Assembly (NCBI GenBank): GCA_905221605.1 | Contig: CAJNDS010000803.1 | Coordinates: 1 to 64,000, forward strand | DNA from: Symbiodinium natans | Lineage: Eukaryota; Sar; Dinophyceae; Suessiales; Symbiodiniaceae | Length of the DNA: 64,000 nucleotides | Direction: 5' to 3' | In this document: positions 1 through 10,119 of the stretch, one piece after another | Layout: every line of letters starts with the position of its first letter | Position numbering within the stretch: position 1 is the first letter of the stretch | The notes under the pieces: model-generated | Seen by the model: only the letters and a program-made list of their open reading frames with translations | Told to the model about the DNA's origin: nothing | Database searches by the model: none | Program-made: the position numbers and the translations under genes

Positions 1-129
1 TTCCATTAATTCAATTAATTCAATTAATTCAATTAATTCAATTAATTCAATTAATTCAATTAATTCAATTAATTCAATTAATTCAATTAATTCAATTAAT
101 TCAACAATTCAACTAATTCAATTAATTCC
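1..129. repeat. 9-bp tandem array (TTCAATTAA)n
   Basis: About 13 near-perfect copies of a 9-base unit run from the window edge to about 129, so the array probably continues outside the window. After a short C-rich spacer (128-142) the same unit appears in reverse complement at about 151-170, so the array switches orientation. Confidence 0.95.
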
Positions 130-147
130 ACCCCCCCTTTGGAAATA

Positions 148-230
148 AATGAATTAATTGAATTAATTGATTAAATTCATTAAATTCCAGGGGGAAAGTG
201 GAAATTAAGGAATTTAATGAATTAAATTCT
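148..230. repeat. AT-rich inverted repeat next to the 9-bp array
   Basis: The segment at about 171-188 (ttaaattcattaaattcc) pairs with about 209-229 (ggaatttaatgaatt...) around a GGGGGAAAGTGG loop. The left part is the reverse complement of the 9-bp unit, so the whole 1-230 block can fold back on itself. Confidence 0.7.
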
Positions 231-253
231 GTCTGTGCAACCCTACAGGACCT

Positions 254-357
254 AAAATAGGGTCTATTTGGAACATGGCTCTTGTGAATAAGTATACGTT
301 TTGGGGCCTGTTTTCCTCTTGTAAATACGATTCCCAGCTTCCAAATAGACCCTATTT
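254..357. repeat. Perfect 19-bp inverted repeat (foldback)
   Basis: Bases 254-273 (aaaatagggtctatttggaa) are mirrored as reverse complement at 339-357 with a 65-base loop. It could be a small foldback/MITE-like element or a hairpin. No flanking target duplication is obvious. Confidence 0.75.
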
Positions 358-368
358 AAGCTGCACAC

Positions 369-456
369 GGGGGGGGGGGGGGGGGTGGGGGCGGTTGGGG
401 GGGGCGGGGTGGGGGGGGGGGGGGGGGGGTGGGGGTGGGGTCACAGGTGGGGGGGA
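369..456 (+). repeat. Poly-G / G-rich tract
   Basis: Almost uninterrupted G runs separated by single T or C. The glycine-rich open frame across it is an artefact of the tract. Confidence 0.95.
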
Positions 457-479
457 TGAGAAAATTTTGCATGGGGGTT

Positions 480-1025
480 AGGGGGAAGGAGGCCCGATCC
501 GGGTCTGCTTGTTCCAGACGCTTCTCGGCAGGGCGAATAGGGTGAAGGAGTTGCTGAGCAAGCTTGTTCGAGGTTGCCTAGCAAAGTCTGTGACTGAGCC
601 AGAAAAGGGTGCTTCAGCTGGGTGTGACGCGGCAAACTGTACACCCCCAAGGAGCATATCAGCCTTTGTAACCCCTAAAGGAGAGGCGAGTGAGCAAACC
701 CGAAATCCTGAACATGTGAGCCCCTTTTAGAATCGGTGAGTGGCCAACCCCAACACCCTCAACGAGAACGTGTAAACCTGAGAAGATAATGATCCCATCG
801 GTTGCTGGACTTATTGAAGCAAAACGTCAGAGCTCCAAAACGCCATGGGAGGGCGCGCTTCCGAGATGCCACAGTTCCGATATTAAGCACTTCACAAACG
901 CGTCAAAGCCGGGCCGAAGGGATCGGGGTGGGCAGGGGAGAGGACTTTGGCCTTTGGTCTTTCGGATTTAGATTGGGAGTTGGGAGGCCGGGGCCCTGAG
1001 AGACCGAAGCTGGAAAGTCAGCCAG
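480..1025. other. No feature recognised
   Basis: Mixed-composition sequence with only short unrelated open frames. I see no conserved motif, repeat or splice-bounded exon. Confidence 0.5.
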
Positions 1026-1109
1026 GATGAGCCTTTGGCTAAGACTCTTCCTCAATCTCTTCCTCAGCTTCAATCTGCGCTTTTCTTGGATGAGCTATAG
1101 GATTGTTTT

Positions 1110-1385
1110 AAAACACAGGTGCCGACAGACAAGTATGTTTGTAGGCTGCTGCCTGCAACATGTTCACAGTGGTTCTCCTCTGCCAGAGGAGAAGATGATT
1201 CTGCATTTAGTTCTGGCTGCGTTGGTCACCTTTGTGGCCGTTGTAGCGATTTGGGAAGCTTGCATGCAAGCATGCCAATGTGGGAATCCATCAGATTCAA
1301 TCGTCAAAAGTTGGGCAAGGTCCTGGATAAACTGGCCGACCTGGAAGCAACTGGCGAGGAACTAGACCATGCCATCATACAGGCA
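1110..1385 (+). CDS. Coding-like stretch, unassigned (possible exon)
   Basis: I do not recognise this gene. One + frame stays open and looks protein-like: a Cys/His-containing part (GCVGHLCGRCSD) is followed by a helical, charged part (KLGKVLDKLADLEATGEELD). The overlapping frame is also open and encodes a hydrophobic segment, so the frame choice is uncertain. It could be one or two exons of a gene whose remaining exons lie up- or downstream. No ATG-led complete ORF is visible. Confidence 0.3.
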
Positions 1386-1684
1386 GTCTGCATCAGCCTG
1401 CACTCTTCCGCAAACTCAAACTGTTCGGGCTCACTGCAACGCGCAGATTATCATGCACAGGGCGTAGATACTCAGGAAGTGCTTTGATTCGCCACGACAT
1501 GCGAGGTCATTGGCGGGAACTCTATTCTGGTGGGCTTTGCGTTCGAGCCTTGGAACGACTTTGCCGTTGATGTCAGGACAGCGGCATAGTGGGTCAGCCG
1601 CAACTTTCAGAGAAAGTACGTGAATGCTTACGGCACTATGCAGACATATGCCCACAACTTGCGAAGGCTCCTTTTTCTCGGAAG

Positions 1685-1740
1685 GGTGGGAGAGAGGGAG
1701 GGAGGAGAGAGGGAGGGAGGAGAGAGAGAGAGAGGGAGGC
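1685..1740. repeat. GA-rich simple repeat
   Basis: Purine-only GGAGAGAGGGAGGGAG-type microsatellite. Confidence 0.9.
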
Positions 1741-4700
1741 AACAAATGCCCGAGCGAGCTATTCTTGACACACCGCATGTGAAACGTCATCGGGGCAAGC
1801 CACGGACGGCTGCAGACGCACAAGCTGACGACCTCACAGAAGGAGATACCGCCGTACCGGACCACGCCCCGGGAGACGCAGGTCGAGCTACCATGTGACA
1901 CACCATCGATCATCAACACACAGCTTCAACACCACACAGCCATGGGAGCACCCACGACCAAGACTTTCGCTAATTCGAGGATGGCCTGTAGGAAGCCCCT
2001 TTTCGAGACGACCTGAGCAACAAGCCGGATGGACGGGAAGAAACGGACAAAGAAGCGAGCCCGCCGAGCCGGAGGAGATGCTATGTCCAAGTGGAGCGAC
2101 ACTGAGTAACAGCAGGGACGGCCGCGCATTCAACCAACACATGAGTCGGGGAGGGCCCGGGCCGAGGAAACTTCTTTTCCAGATTTCGGAGTTCAAATCT
2201 CTTCGTGTCTTCAAACTGAGGGCGAGCTTTCGGGGTCGACAGGCACAGTGGACGGTCTTAAAGTTGTGGCAGTTCACAGATGGCACGAAATTGAAACCGG
2301 CATGCCGCCAAAGGTCTCGCCGAAGCAGGGGCTGCACATGCCAACCGCACTTGACCCAGGGGGGGGCTGGTGCACGGGAGGTTCCCCCCCATGCTTTGAG
2401 ACAAAAAGATGAAGAAGATGGATGCTACACATGCCGTGGCCCATGTCAATGCTGACCCAATGAAAGTTTGCTGTGGGCTCTTTTCTCTAAGTTCACACAA
2501 TGGCTCAGTCATGCATTGATAAATGATACACTGCATGCATCGATTCGCATTTTCTGATACTACCGTAGCGTTTGCCCGGTTGGGCTGGCGCAAGCTATAC
2601 ACAAGCTCAGAGGCTGGGGCTGCCGGTTTCGGGAAGAAGGGTTTGGAGCGAGTTTGCCAATGCCCCTTGTGTCTCCCCCCGGCCAGGCATTCCATTCTAA
2701 GGTTCCAGTGAAGCGCGAGTGCGTCTTCTCAACCCATTGCAAGCCATTGCAAGAGGCGCCTAGAGCATTCCTACAACATTGCCAGGGCTTTCAGAGCACA
2801 CGACCCAAGCTTCCAGAGGCCAGACACTTCCAAGCCAGGCTAAGGCAGCAGCAAGTATAGCAAACATAGCAATGCAGTATCCACGCTGAACGCAAGCTGT
2901 CATGGGCTGCAGACAATGCATCTTCCTTCCCCACAGTCTGTCTCGACAGTTCAGCAACCTTCCCAGCGCTCCATAGCCAAGGAGCAGTGCTTCGATCGTG
3001 CCATCGAGGCCGCCCAAGCAAAAAAGTTTCCGTACTTCTGCATCAAACAAAACCTGAGTTCTTGCACATTGACCTCACAAAGGTCAATACAACTCAGACG
3101 CATCATCTTAGACCTAACCATGTTGGCTGGTAGCTGCACGCTAACGCTTGAAGCGGGAGAGTCTGAGTTTGCCTAAATATGACACACACGTCAAAGGTCA
3201 TTGACGTGTCAGTGGTTTATGGCCTGAGACGCATCCATCTGATTACTGTCTGATTCTTGTTGTTGACAGGTCATCGCCAAGCAAGGCGCTTCTTCCCGGT
3301 TTCCAGATCTATATCTACATGTTGTCTATATACATATTTCTATGTATATATAAACACATGTTTATACATACAGCCATACAGCCATCCCAACACATGGCAA
3401 CAGTGCTAGCGTGTCACGAGATGCGAAGGAGGTTTGGTCTACATAAGCTGCCAGCTGGGGCACGGAAGGCGTTTTCGAGCGTGAGCTGTTGATGCATGCC
3501 AAACGCAAGGCGCTTCTTTCCAAGTGCCACCGCTTGCAATGAAACTGGTGCTGGCAGCTGCCTGCCTTTGACTCCTGGCATGCAAAGCATTGCAAAGCTG
3601 TGACAGTTGCATTATCCGTGTGTGAATGCTCAGCATCAGTGTATCAGCATGAGCAAAGCTTGCACGTGTCACTCCTGATGTTGCCCGCATGGATCAAGCA
3701 TCTCGTGGAAAAGCACAGCTTGTGCGCACCGCTGTTGGACAGTCCATTCTGTCGCACTTAGTCGTGAAGCTTTCAGTGCTGGTTTGATGCTTTGACCGAG
3801 CCAATCTTGGATTTCTCACATATTGCCTTGAAATGCTGGCTTCTCATGCATTACACTGTACACGCTTGACGAGGCCATGCTTAGAAACTCGAAGCACAGG
3901 TCCAAATGCTGTGCCCAAGTGCAATTATGTGCAAGGGGCGGGCTCGGCGCTGGCAATCATAATCGGTCTTCGACCTGCAAGAGCTTTACGCAGTCCTTCG
4001 TCGCTGAAGCTCTGTGTCATAAGCGACCAGAACAATTGCATGGCACCGAACTGAATGCGCAACGCTCAAGGGCCCAAACAAACAGCAAGTCGCGCCGAAT
4101 GGAACTGGGTGAATGGAACTGGGTTGAAGTGGCAGAGGAGGCCTGAAATCTGTCTAAGCCTTTTCAAATTCCAGCGGAAGAGTTTGGAGGAGGATTGCGG
4201 CGAAATTGGTGAAATCATCCCAAATGGCGACACACCCGGCACGGCACACCGCTCAGAGCGCCTCTGCAGAAGCCAAAAACGAAGTCTTGGGGGGAGAGCT
4301 CTGCTTTTGGAGTGCTGTGCTTTTTTTTTTGGGGGGGGGAGGGTCGTTTGGGGGGAGCCTCCGGCCCGGCTCCGGCATTGGAGAAAGTGTTGATACGAGG
4401 ATAGAGTTGTTTTTTATGCGTTTTTGACGTCACTGGTAAATTTGAAAAAGGGGCGCTTTTTTTTAAATGTGGAGAATTAACTTAAAAGCACGTGGAGTGC
4501 ACAAAAACTCCGAGGTTTCATGTAGCGGAACACAGCATGAGAAAGGAATCCACGTGTCGTGCAGGATGTCGAGGTCTGACATGCTCTTAAGCCTCAGGCA
4601 TCATTGTCCCAGCGTGGCGTCGCTGGATCTTGCCCATGGTTTTGCGAGAGGCTCCTTCATTGAGATCTTTTCTGAAGGGGGAGAATGGGGAGGGGAGGCA

Positions 4701-6000
4701 GGGGAGGCAGGGGAGTCCGGCTGCACAGCAGAAGGCCAAATAAGTGAGGGAGTACAAGTTTGGAGTGCAGCAGGGGGGCATAGCCCAGCCGTCTGTTGCA
4801 GATATTTCAAGTTTGCTGGAGGCCTTATCTGTGCTGCATGCAGCATAAGGGAAGAGCATGGAAGAGCCAGAGACGCTTCACATTTGCAATACATGATGCA
4901 GGGGTGGAAGTTCGGGTTCGTCATTGACGGCAGCGATACCAAATGGGGAGGCTTGCATGCATGTCTGGAGTCAGCATTGCTGTTACGGAAGGCAAGTTGT
5001 TTTCAACATCTTCAACTCTTCAACATCTGACCGTGTTCCTTCGTGCTGATCGGTGCCGACTAAGGAAAAGTCTTCAAGAGCAAGCGCTGGCACTGGCTTA
5101 TGCACAGGGCCGGAATCCAAGTGATTGGTTACCTGGCTGCGCCTCATCACCCAAGTTTCACGATCAGAATGTTCCAGTCATACTAAATGCCAAACTACGC
5201 AGACCCGCACATGTAGGTGGCTCTTGGCGATCAGTACTGTGCTGGGTGTAGCAAATTCGCTGGACGCAGTGCACGTCCTTTAAAAGTAAGCTCGTGAATG
5301 GATGCCTTCAGTGTGCATGCCGGACTTGCCAACCTTGAAAGAACGCGAAGTCACCGGTTGCATCTCAGGTTTCAAGAAGCCGTCAATGCTGTCAATGCAG
5401 AAGAGGGCGTGCTTCTGAGCTCTGAGTCTGCCACCTTCAAGTAAACGTGCTGGCCCGATCTACAGTACTGCTTTGCATCTGGCATGTAGCAGCCCCAACA
5501 CGATTTTCCTGAGCTTCACGCTCAGGACAAGAACCACGGCATGGCCTTCCAGAAGCGTCGCAAGGCCTTGTTTTCTCGACTACAGGAGAATGGCAGTGAT
5601 GCTCTGGATTTTTAAAATATGGAGATGAATGCAGGAAAGAGGATTGTTCAAGATCTTGCAGAAGGAAAAGGTCCTGTCCATTTCAGACGGCTGGCCAGAT
5701 GCTTCTCCTGCCAAGGACCGAGCGACAAGGGGGCTCCAAATCACAACGCAAAGGCAGAAGCCCGACACAAGCCCATGATAACCCATCATAACCCATCCTT
5801 GAGCCACATGTGGTCGGAACAAAAGGTTGCGCTTTTTCGCCTCTCAAGCCCCCCGACGCCCCAAAAGCATCGAGCCTTCAGGCCCACAGGCTTGAACCTG
5901 AGACCTTCACGCCTACTTGGCCTACTTGAAAACTCTGAACCTGAGTAGCACATTCTAATAAGGCACGATTTGGGAACGGCCGTCACATTGAACTAAGGCC
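1740..6000. other. Unassigned stretch, short frames only
   Basis: No protein motif that I can name. The longest + frames (about 1895-2455 and 4467-5030) overlap open frames on the other strand and have compositions rich in Cys, Arg and Ser, which gives no support for coding. A TA-rich patch lies at 3305-3375 and a T9/G9 tract at 4320-4340. Confidence 0.5.
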
Positions 6001-6021
6001 TGAACCAGCAACCTACACCTT

Positions 6022-6035
6022 GGGGGGGGGGGGGG
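6022..6035 (+). repeat. G14 homopolymer
   Basis: Uninterrupted run of 14 G on the + strand. Confidence 0.95.
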
Positions 6036-6340
6036 TTTGGGGCTTGTGCTGCAGGGCGAGTTGCACTGCAAATGGTTGAAAGGTTGAGGGTGAGAAGGGC
6101 AAAATTGAGATAGAGGGAATTCAACGGGCCACTCAGACAGCAGCCCGTGAATTCACGACTGCGACCGCCTTGAGAGGAGGGTGGTGACCTGAAGTTTGTA
6201 TATGGTGGAGGCAAGGATTCTTGACTTCGCTGCTTAAATGTAAATCTTTGCTGTTGCATGCACGTCCTGTTCGGATTGATCAAGGTGCGGACCTTCAGCA
6301 GCCTTTACTGCAAGACTCTGACCTTTCCAGCCTCAACCGG

Positions 6341-7054
6341 TCAGTCTCCGTGCTGCACAGGCACGGCACTCTCCATTTTGAGAATTTGCATCGTCCTTCT
6401 GCCGATGATGCTGCATGCCTCAGCATGTGCGAAATGCCTGACACGACAATTAGACAAATTAGCACCAGGCAAATCATCCACCTCGCCGAGGCACATGGGC
6501 ACCAGACCAATGCTTCGCCAACCCTTGGTGTAGGGTATCCTGAGTTGGGAAAAGAGTTTAGTATTTGGCGCTCTCTGGAGTTCATCGTTGTCGTGGAATT
6601 TTCGCTGAGTCTTTAGCAAGTTGCTTGAGCTGGGAAGTACATCAAAGAAACGAAAGCCAAGAAAGACAGTTAGCCGAATTCGGTGGTCCATTGAAAAACT
6701 TGGTGGTCGCGTCGGGTTCAGCACAGCAATACTCTGCCATTTTAAAGCATGGCACAAGCTGCCGATGTCAATGAAGACATAAAGACCCAGCCCAGCTCGT
6801 TTTTTCAGTTTCTTGGATTGCCATGTTGCAGGCGCAAGTTTCGAACCAAGCAAGCCTGCGGAAGCTTGGCAGAATTTCAGAAGTTGCAAGTAGCGCCGAG
6901 GGGTCTGCATCTGTGCAGACAGAGGCACATACAGTAGCCCACACACGGTTCCGGAAAGCACTTGCCTGCTTGCCTTCACGCTGTTATCCGACATAGGTTC
7001 TTTCTTGTTGCTCTTGCTCTTAGGCCTGAGATGGCCCAGCTTAGCGAAAGGCAT
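6341..7054 (-). CDS. 237-codon hypothetical ORF
   Basis: This is the longest minus-strand frame that is not explained by a repeat or by antisense of a recognised exon. It has a Lys-rich N-terminus, moderate composition and ends just inside 6341. No domain is recognisable. A shorter + frame (6221-6616) overlaps its 3' half. Since all recognised genes are on the + strand, this may be chance; a frame this long without stops is uncommon in 64 kb but not impossible. Confidence 0.25.
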   Translation of the reverse strand: MPFAKLGHLRPKSKSNKKEPMSDNSVKASRQVLSGTVCGLLYVPLSAQMQTPRRYLQLLKFCQASAGLLGSKLAPATWQSKKLKKRAGLGLYVFIDIGSLCHALKWQSIAVLNPTRPPSFSMDHRIRLTVFLGFRFFDVLPSSSNLLKTQRKFHDNDELQRAPNTKLFSQLRIPYTKGWRSIGLVPMCLGEVDDLPGANLSNCRVRHFAHAEACSIIGRRTMQILKMESAVPVQHGD

Positions 7055-7904
7055 CTTGGTCGAATGAGTCGCGAAGTGTCATGACTGTGTTGTCACTACT
7101 TGCAGAGGTCGTTTGTGCTACAGTCAGCTACAGGCAGATGTTTACGTGCGAAGATCGTTATCACGAAAGCATCGATCTAAATCTCACAGGTTTGCTCTTG
7201 AAGGTTGAGGGGTTTGTGGCACGTGGAGGGCTTGTGTTCAGTCTTTTCTGCTCTTAACCACTGAGTAAGACATCGGATGGATTGGGGAATGCATGGAATG
7301 CCTTGGGGGATGCCTGCGCTGTGCCAAGGATCTCGAACTTAGCCACCCTGGCGGCAGAGGTGGGTATTGGCACTCGGCGCAGACAATGAGGGCAGTGCCC
7401 AGAATTCTGCGCAGTCGATGCAACTAGTAGGATCCTTGATCTTCGGAGCCAGTGGGTTCTAGGAAAGGTCCAGTTCAATTGACCTCATGATTAGTCTCAC
7501 TTGCCGTTTCATTTCCGCCAGCAGTTCACACGGTTGCTGCCGAGAGGTGCAGTTATGGAGTGTGTTAGCTGATGATAGAGTTCACTGGGCATAGTTTCTA
7601 GAAGCCTCATATACGTCAGACGAGGTACCCGACCTGGGAAGTCCCTTCCTGAGGCTGTCTTTAAATTCCTTAATCGTTGGATTGAAAAGGAAAGCCTCGC
7701 GGGTTTTGGCATCGAGAGTGGTGCAAATCGGCACCCTACTGGTATGGCATCCTGCATCATCCTGCGGACTCATCGTTTTCGGTCCCTGAGAACGTCCTAA
7801 CGTGCGGCACACATGTGAAGAATCACAAGGTTCGGCCTGCAGCAGCCGTCAAAAGCAATACTGTAAGAGCGCAAGAACCGATTGCGTCGGTGGAGCGGTC
7901 GTAC

Positions 7905-8015
7905 GAAATCCGCGCAGCGACGCGACGACACGCGAACACGAGCGAAGAGACGCCCGCGGGCATCGCTTAACTTCGCACGGCGTCGCTGTTCTTCGCTCGC
8001 CGTCACTCTCGCCTT
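7905..8015. repeat. CpG-rich imperfect palindrome
   Basis: CGAGCGAAGA near 7937 is mirrored by TCTTCGCTCG near 7990. Flanking CGACG/CGTCG blocks extend the pairing. The CG-rich composition contrasts with its neighbours. Confidence 0.5.
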
Positions 8016-8119
8016 CGCCCGGCGGTCGCCCAGCGTTGTCTTGTTACTGCAGCGAAGAAGGACATGTGGGCGGGAAAGCCTGTGGGCTTAATGGGCGATT
8101 TTTTCGGCAGGAAGCTTGA

Positions 8120-8300
8120 ACTTCTAAGCCCTAAACCTTAGCAAAGAGGGAGATGTTGGCCCATGGGTTGGAAAGCCTAAGCCCTAAACGGATTCAAAGG
8201 AGGTGCTGGGCAGCGCATTGGGCGGGCACCCTAAGCCCAAACAAGGAAATGTTGGGCAGGGCGGCGGGGAGTCCTAGAGCCGAAAAGGGGATGTTGCGAA
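8120..8300. repeat. Degenerate tandem repeat with CCCTAAA motifs
   Basis: About four diverged units, each with a CCCTAA(A/G)C-like start followed by a GGAGATGTTGG or GGAAATGTTGGGC-like block. The CCCTAAAC words resemble the TTTAGGG telomere repeat in reverse orientation but are not in a pure array. Confidence 0.55.
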
Positions 8301-8469
8301 GCATTGCGTAGCATCCCAATCCAATAAAAATCGCTTTCAACTTGAGTTCCGAAGCTTAAAATCCTCAAATGAGCAGTGTATTAGAAAGCTATCCTTCGGA
8401 GCTTGTGGGAGTTCTTGTTTACCAATTTGTTGTCAAGGGCCTTAATCTCCGATACATCGGGGTTGAAGG

Positions 8470-8600
8470 TGCATGGGGATGGGGGCGGGGGGGGGGGGGG
8501 GGGCCCGCCTTTTGGGGGGGGGGACATACAAGAAATCCTCTCCTGCTGCGGGACCTTGGGAAGGGGGGGGGCCCCAGGTTCTCAACAAGGAGAGGGGCCC
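8470..8600 (+). repeat. G-rich low-complexity tract
   Basis: Long G runs at 8486-8503 and 8514-8522, followed by a GGGCCCC-rich patch. Open frames across it are compositional artefacts. Confidence 0.85.
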
Positions 8601-8639
8601 CCCCCTAAGGTCCCCCATGTAACCAATATTTCTCTCTAT

Positions 8640-10100
8640 TTTTTGCTATCGCTGTTGCAGGCAAGGTCTCCTGCATGAGCTTTCGTTGGTTGCTCTCAAG
8701 AACTGCACCACCGGTTCGCATGACAGCAGCAAACGAAGGGTGTACTAGACGAGCTTGCTTTGTGAGGAGTCAGAAAGATGCTTCTATGTATGAACTCTTC
8801 CGTACACAGAAGACTACGCATGCGTCGAACCAACTCTGTCAATGTGAGTTTCTTTGCACGCAGCAAGACAGTGAAGAGTATTCCTGTAGGAGCTAGCTTT
8901 CTGTCATCTCCAACACTTGGACGAGCTGGTTTGCGTGATAGCAACCAAGCGACGAGTGCCCTGGACGATCTTGTCAGATTTCCTGTCCTAGGATGTATGA
9001 CTGTAGCTCATGTGCAAGCGAGTTCAGTTTGGCGATGTGCGTGCTGTCTGCTGTGCCCTAGCTGTCGTTCGCCCTGCTCTCAAGTAAAGTTCTGTGGGCA
9101 GGTCCAAGTTTTAAGGATCGAAGGGTTCAGGGTTTTAGGGTTCAGTGGTGAGGGTGCAGGGTTACTAGTTATTAGCTACTGGCGGGTTGATGGGCGTGTG
9201 CTGTTGTCCCCGTTGCACTTGGAACCTCAGCAGGGGACTGCTTCGAGGAGGTGTTATGGTCTTTACGAGGCTCTGCGCGGACAGCAAACTGTCTTGCCCA
9301 TAAATATGCGGCTTGTGATGTCGCCACATCCTCGCCGGTTTAGGTGGCAGGTTTGCTTGGCGATCGTGTGCCGACCCCGTCGATCATTGTGACGGTTTGC
9401 CGACGTTGGGACGTTGTCCAGGGCTGAAAACGATCGCATCTGCGAGGATGCCAGGATCTCGCCACGTTTGGCATCAAAAAAAAGCACCAAATCATCATTC
9501 TTCATCTAAAGGCCGAGGAAGCTTCCAGTAGATCTGTTGGACGCCACGGGTTGTCTCTTCACCTCTTTGGCTTGTCGCCCTGAGCCGGTTATCGCGCCAT
9601 CAGGTTTCAACGAGAACTCTCCTGCCATGAGGCCAAAATACGGCGACATCTGGGCAGCTTTTACAGCTGCTCTCTTAAACACACAAGTTCGTCGACACCA
9701 GCAACAGGAGAATGTTCGTCTTGCAAGAGTGCGGCAGGCAGTTCCATGATGCCACGATGGCTATTTTAGTTAGGTGGCTTCCGTGAGTCCGCGAGGGCCG
9801 GTAAGTGTTTCCCGACAAGCGCGGTGAAGCGATCCTCCAAGTCACGAAAAAAGCCTACGTGCGCACCCTTTGCTGTCTTGTGCACGTCAGCAACTTGGTG
9901 CCACTGTTTCGATGTGTTGGTCGCTAGTTCCCCGGGCGCGTGGAAAGCGCAGGGAGAAGCTTTCCATGAGAGCCCGAGCTTCACTCGATGCGCTTGCAAC
10001 CTATGTCTTGCTCTGAGAAACTGCTAAAGTCTCCTCAGGGTCAAGTGCCCAGCGCAGATAGACCCAGAGTCCCCAATGCCAGTCCAACTTGGAGATGCTT
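8640..10100. other. Unassigned sequence upstream of the first located ATPase exon
   Basis: Includes TTTAGGG-like words at 9115-9170 and several short frames on both strands. N-terminal exons of the downstream metal ATPase (membrane helices M1-M4) should lie here or further upstream, but I could not identify them with confidence. Confidence 0.45.
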
Positions 10101-10119
10101 GGAGCAGTTTGAAAACATT

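Noticed and set aside
1895-2455. 186-codon + ORF
   Set aside because: Its opposite strand is open over most of the same bases, composition is Arg/Pro/Gln-rich and no motif is visible.
8778-9392. 204-codon + ORF
   Set aside because: It runs through degenerate telomere-like repeats and has a Cys/Arg-rich, non-globular composition.
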